Origin: Mesaphorura yosii
Taxonomy: Eukaryota; Arthropoda; Collembola; Poduromorpha; Tullbergiidae
Assembly: GCA_009869945.1 (NCBI GenBank)
Contig: WIXG01000022.1
Location: forward strand, 124,001-188,000
DNA: 64,000 nt
Direction: 5' to 3'
Shown: piece by piece, positions 62,501 through 64,000 of the stretch
Layout: every line of letters starts with the position of its first letter
How positions within the stretch are numbered: the stretch's first letter is position 1
Program-made: the position numbers and the translations under genes
Notes under the pieces: model-generated
What the model was told of the DNA's origin: nothing
What the model saw: only the letters and a program-made list of their open reading frames with translations
The model's database searches: none

Positions 62501-63020
62501 TAATTCTAATGGCCCGCAAGTATCGAGCGTCCGCTCTCCCGAGATATCCATCTTGATTTCGAAATGTCGATATTTGCCCAGGCAAAGGTGAACATTAGCA
62601 TTTAGCCGCAAGCTGGAATAAAATATGAATTCGGAAAATGCCGTTGGTGGCTTAGTAAAATGATGGAATTCTGATTGCATTATTATGCAGTGAGTGAGTT
62701 GGTGGCATTAGTTTTAATGCCAGCCCCGCTGAATTGCGTCAGTAAACTCTTAGGCAGACCAACAATAATACTTCTTATTTTTGGAAAATCGATTTCGGAT
62801 AAATTCGATGATGAAGTGGGTACGGTAATGCATGGTGTCGTTGTTCACTGCTGCCCGCGCTGGTGCGTTCCTGCCTGCTCCCGTGTGCAGAGTTCTAGAT
62901 GAATGTTCTACGGAGATCGCACTGAAAAATGTTAGGCAAGAGAAATCGTTGGAAGTGCTCCACGAAGAAATTACAAACACGTAAAGCCTTCCACATACGC
63001 AGCACACGGCGACTTGCGGC
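53576..63020 (+). other. Ubx: Ubx intron 1, middle part
   Basis: No exon or RNA gene recognised. A paired PHO-type word ATGGCCGCCAT (two GCCAT cores head to head with a 1-bp spacer) lies at 57518-57528. Single extended cores lie near 58033 (CAGCCAT) and 58252-58258 (minus-strand CGGCCAT). TTTTACGAC and GCATAAAATGC words cluster at about 61955-61990. Confidence 0.65.
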
Positions 63021-63037
63021 ATGGTTCTGTGCTCGCG

Positions 63038-63085
63038 CTCTCGCTCGTATCTCCTGTGAAACCAAGAAGCTCGAGCGAGCGAGAG
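63038..63085. repeat. Inverted GAGCGAGAG repeat
   Basis: CTCTCGCTCG at 63038-63047 is exactly complementary to CGAGCGAGAG at 63076-63085 (28-nt loop). It combines a possible stem-loop with GAGA-type words on both strands. It lies within a 188-codon minus-strand frame (62750-63316) that I do not recognise. Confidence 0.4.
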
Positions 63086-64000
63086 GAAGTCTTGTGGAGT
63101 TCGACGAGGTTGGTTCCTATTATACATGATGGATTTTTTGCTGGGCTCAGCCATGCCTTGCCATTTGGGATTGTGCGCGCACTGCAGAGCACGAGTGGGC
63201 ACCGAAAGAGTTTTCTTCACTAAAATATTATACAATACATCAAAAAGGAGATCCATAATGCCTCCACATACGTACACGGACTGCGCAGCGCAGCAGTTAA
63301 GCTCGCAAATCCACATTAGATAAGTTGTTCACAATTCCAAGAGGTTATGGAAGCGATAAAGCAATAATCCAACATGGCTGGCAGGCGGCGGGCGACGGAA
63401 CTCTTTCCTGCGTTCATAGCGGGCCCATTGTAATTCGCCTGCCTGGTGTGCTGATGGCTTAAGGCCGGGGCTTAGCTCGAGAAAAATGGAAAAGGGCTGA
63501 AAATTACTCCAAAAAATGGTAGGCTGGCTCTAATGGCGGATATATTCAGGAATATTTTTGATGCCTTATCCAATGACAACTGAGTCATATAATAAATTCC
63601 TCGACTGACCATTAAATGAACTGAAAATCGGCTGTTATTCTGTAAAGCCGCCCTACATGCGTGCTGATCTCAAGACTTTGAATAGATAGACCTGAAAATT
63701 AAAGTAGCCATATTTGCTTTCTCTCCTTGAATTTCAGATGGAAGTTAAATTCGGTTGAATGAAACAAGGGAATTAGCACAAATGTTAATATTCCTGAATT
63801 GTTGTTTCACCCTTATCCTGGAAAGCAATGTTTCTGGAGTCGAGGGCGCATGTGCTCGTGTGCCTCCATTTGAACTGTCACCCACCACGACTAGTGCACG
63901 TTAGTAATTTGACTGAAAACCAATTAGAATGGATTTCAAGAGGCCGCGGCTGGTGTAGAATGATGAGTGGTATTATTTGGGATTTTTAAGAAATAATGAA
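63086..64000 (+). other. Ubx: Ubx intron 1, right edge of window
   Basis: No splice acceptor followed by a homeodomain-coding frame is seen. The intron continues past the window, so it is longer than 19.4 kb. Nothing else recognised. Confidence 0.7.

Overview
This is animal nuclear DNA: long non-coding stretches, a spliced gene and no operons. The one gene I can name with confidence is the first coding exon of the Hox gene Ultrabithorax (Ubx), on the + strand at 44036-44600. Its protein carries the Ubx N-terminal SYF and FYG blocks, a QDSPYDA block, a Gly/Ser-rich linker, VRP-CTPD, and the hexapeptide context NHTFYPWMAIAG, and it ends at a phase-1 splice donor. The organism is therefore an arthropod. 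The low repeat content and moderate GC suggest a compact-genome species, perhaps a crustacean such as a water flea, but that is a guess.

Layout. Positions 1 to about 42.8 kb are upstream of Ubx. By the usual arthropod Hox order this is the abd-A/Ubx intergenic region, which corresponds to the bxd/pbx control region of flies. No homeobox and no abd-A exon is visible there. It holds candidate regulatory clusters (GAGAG, GCCAT and TTTAYGRC/CATAAA words). It also holds a decayed Mutator-like (MULE) DNA transposon at about 14.7-15.4 kb, a fold-back repeat at 17.07-17.36 kb, and a possible non-coding RNA start near 23 kb. At 36.08-36.53 kb there is a compact single-exon gene model with TATA box, initiator, signal peptide, tribasic site, six-cysteine C-terminus and AATAAA. 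A candidate TATA-less Ubx promoter lies near 42.87 kb, followed by a leader of about 1.17 kb with several short upstream ORFs and then the Ubx exon. From 44601 to the window end is the first Ubx intron (over 19.4 kb). The homeodomain exon is not in the window.

How it fits together: nearly everything here probably serves Ubx expression through distal enhancers and Polycomb/Trithorax-type elements upstream and in the intron, a long leader with uORFs, and a very long first intron. The least expected items are the MULE relic inside a Hox cluster and the possible small secreted cysteine-rich peptide gene. The latter is a prediction from sequence signals only.
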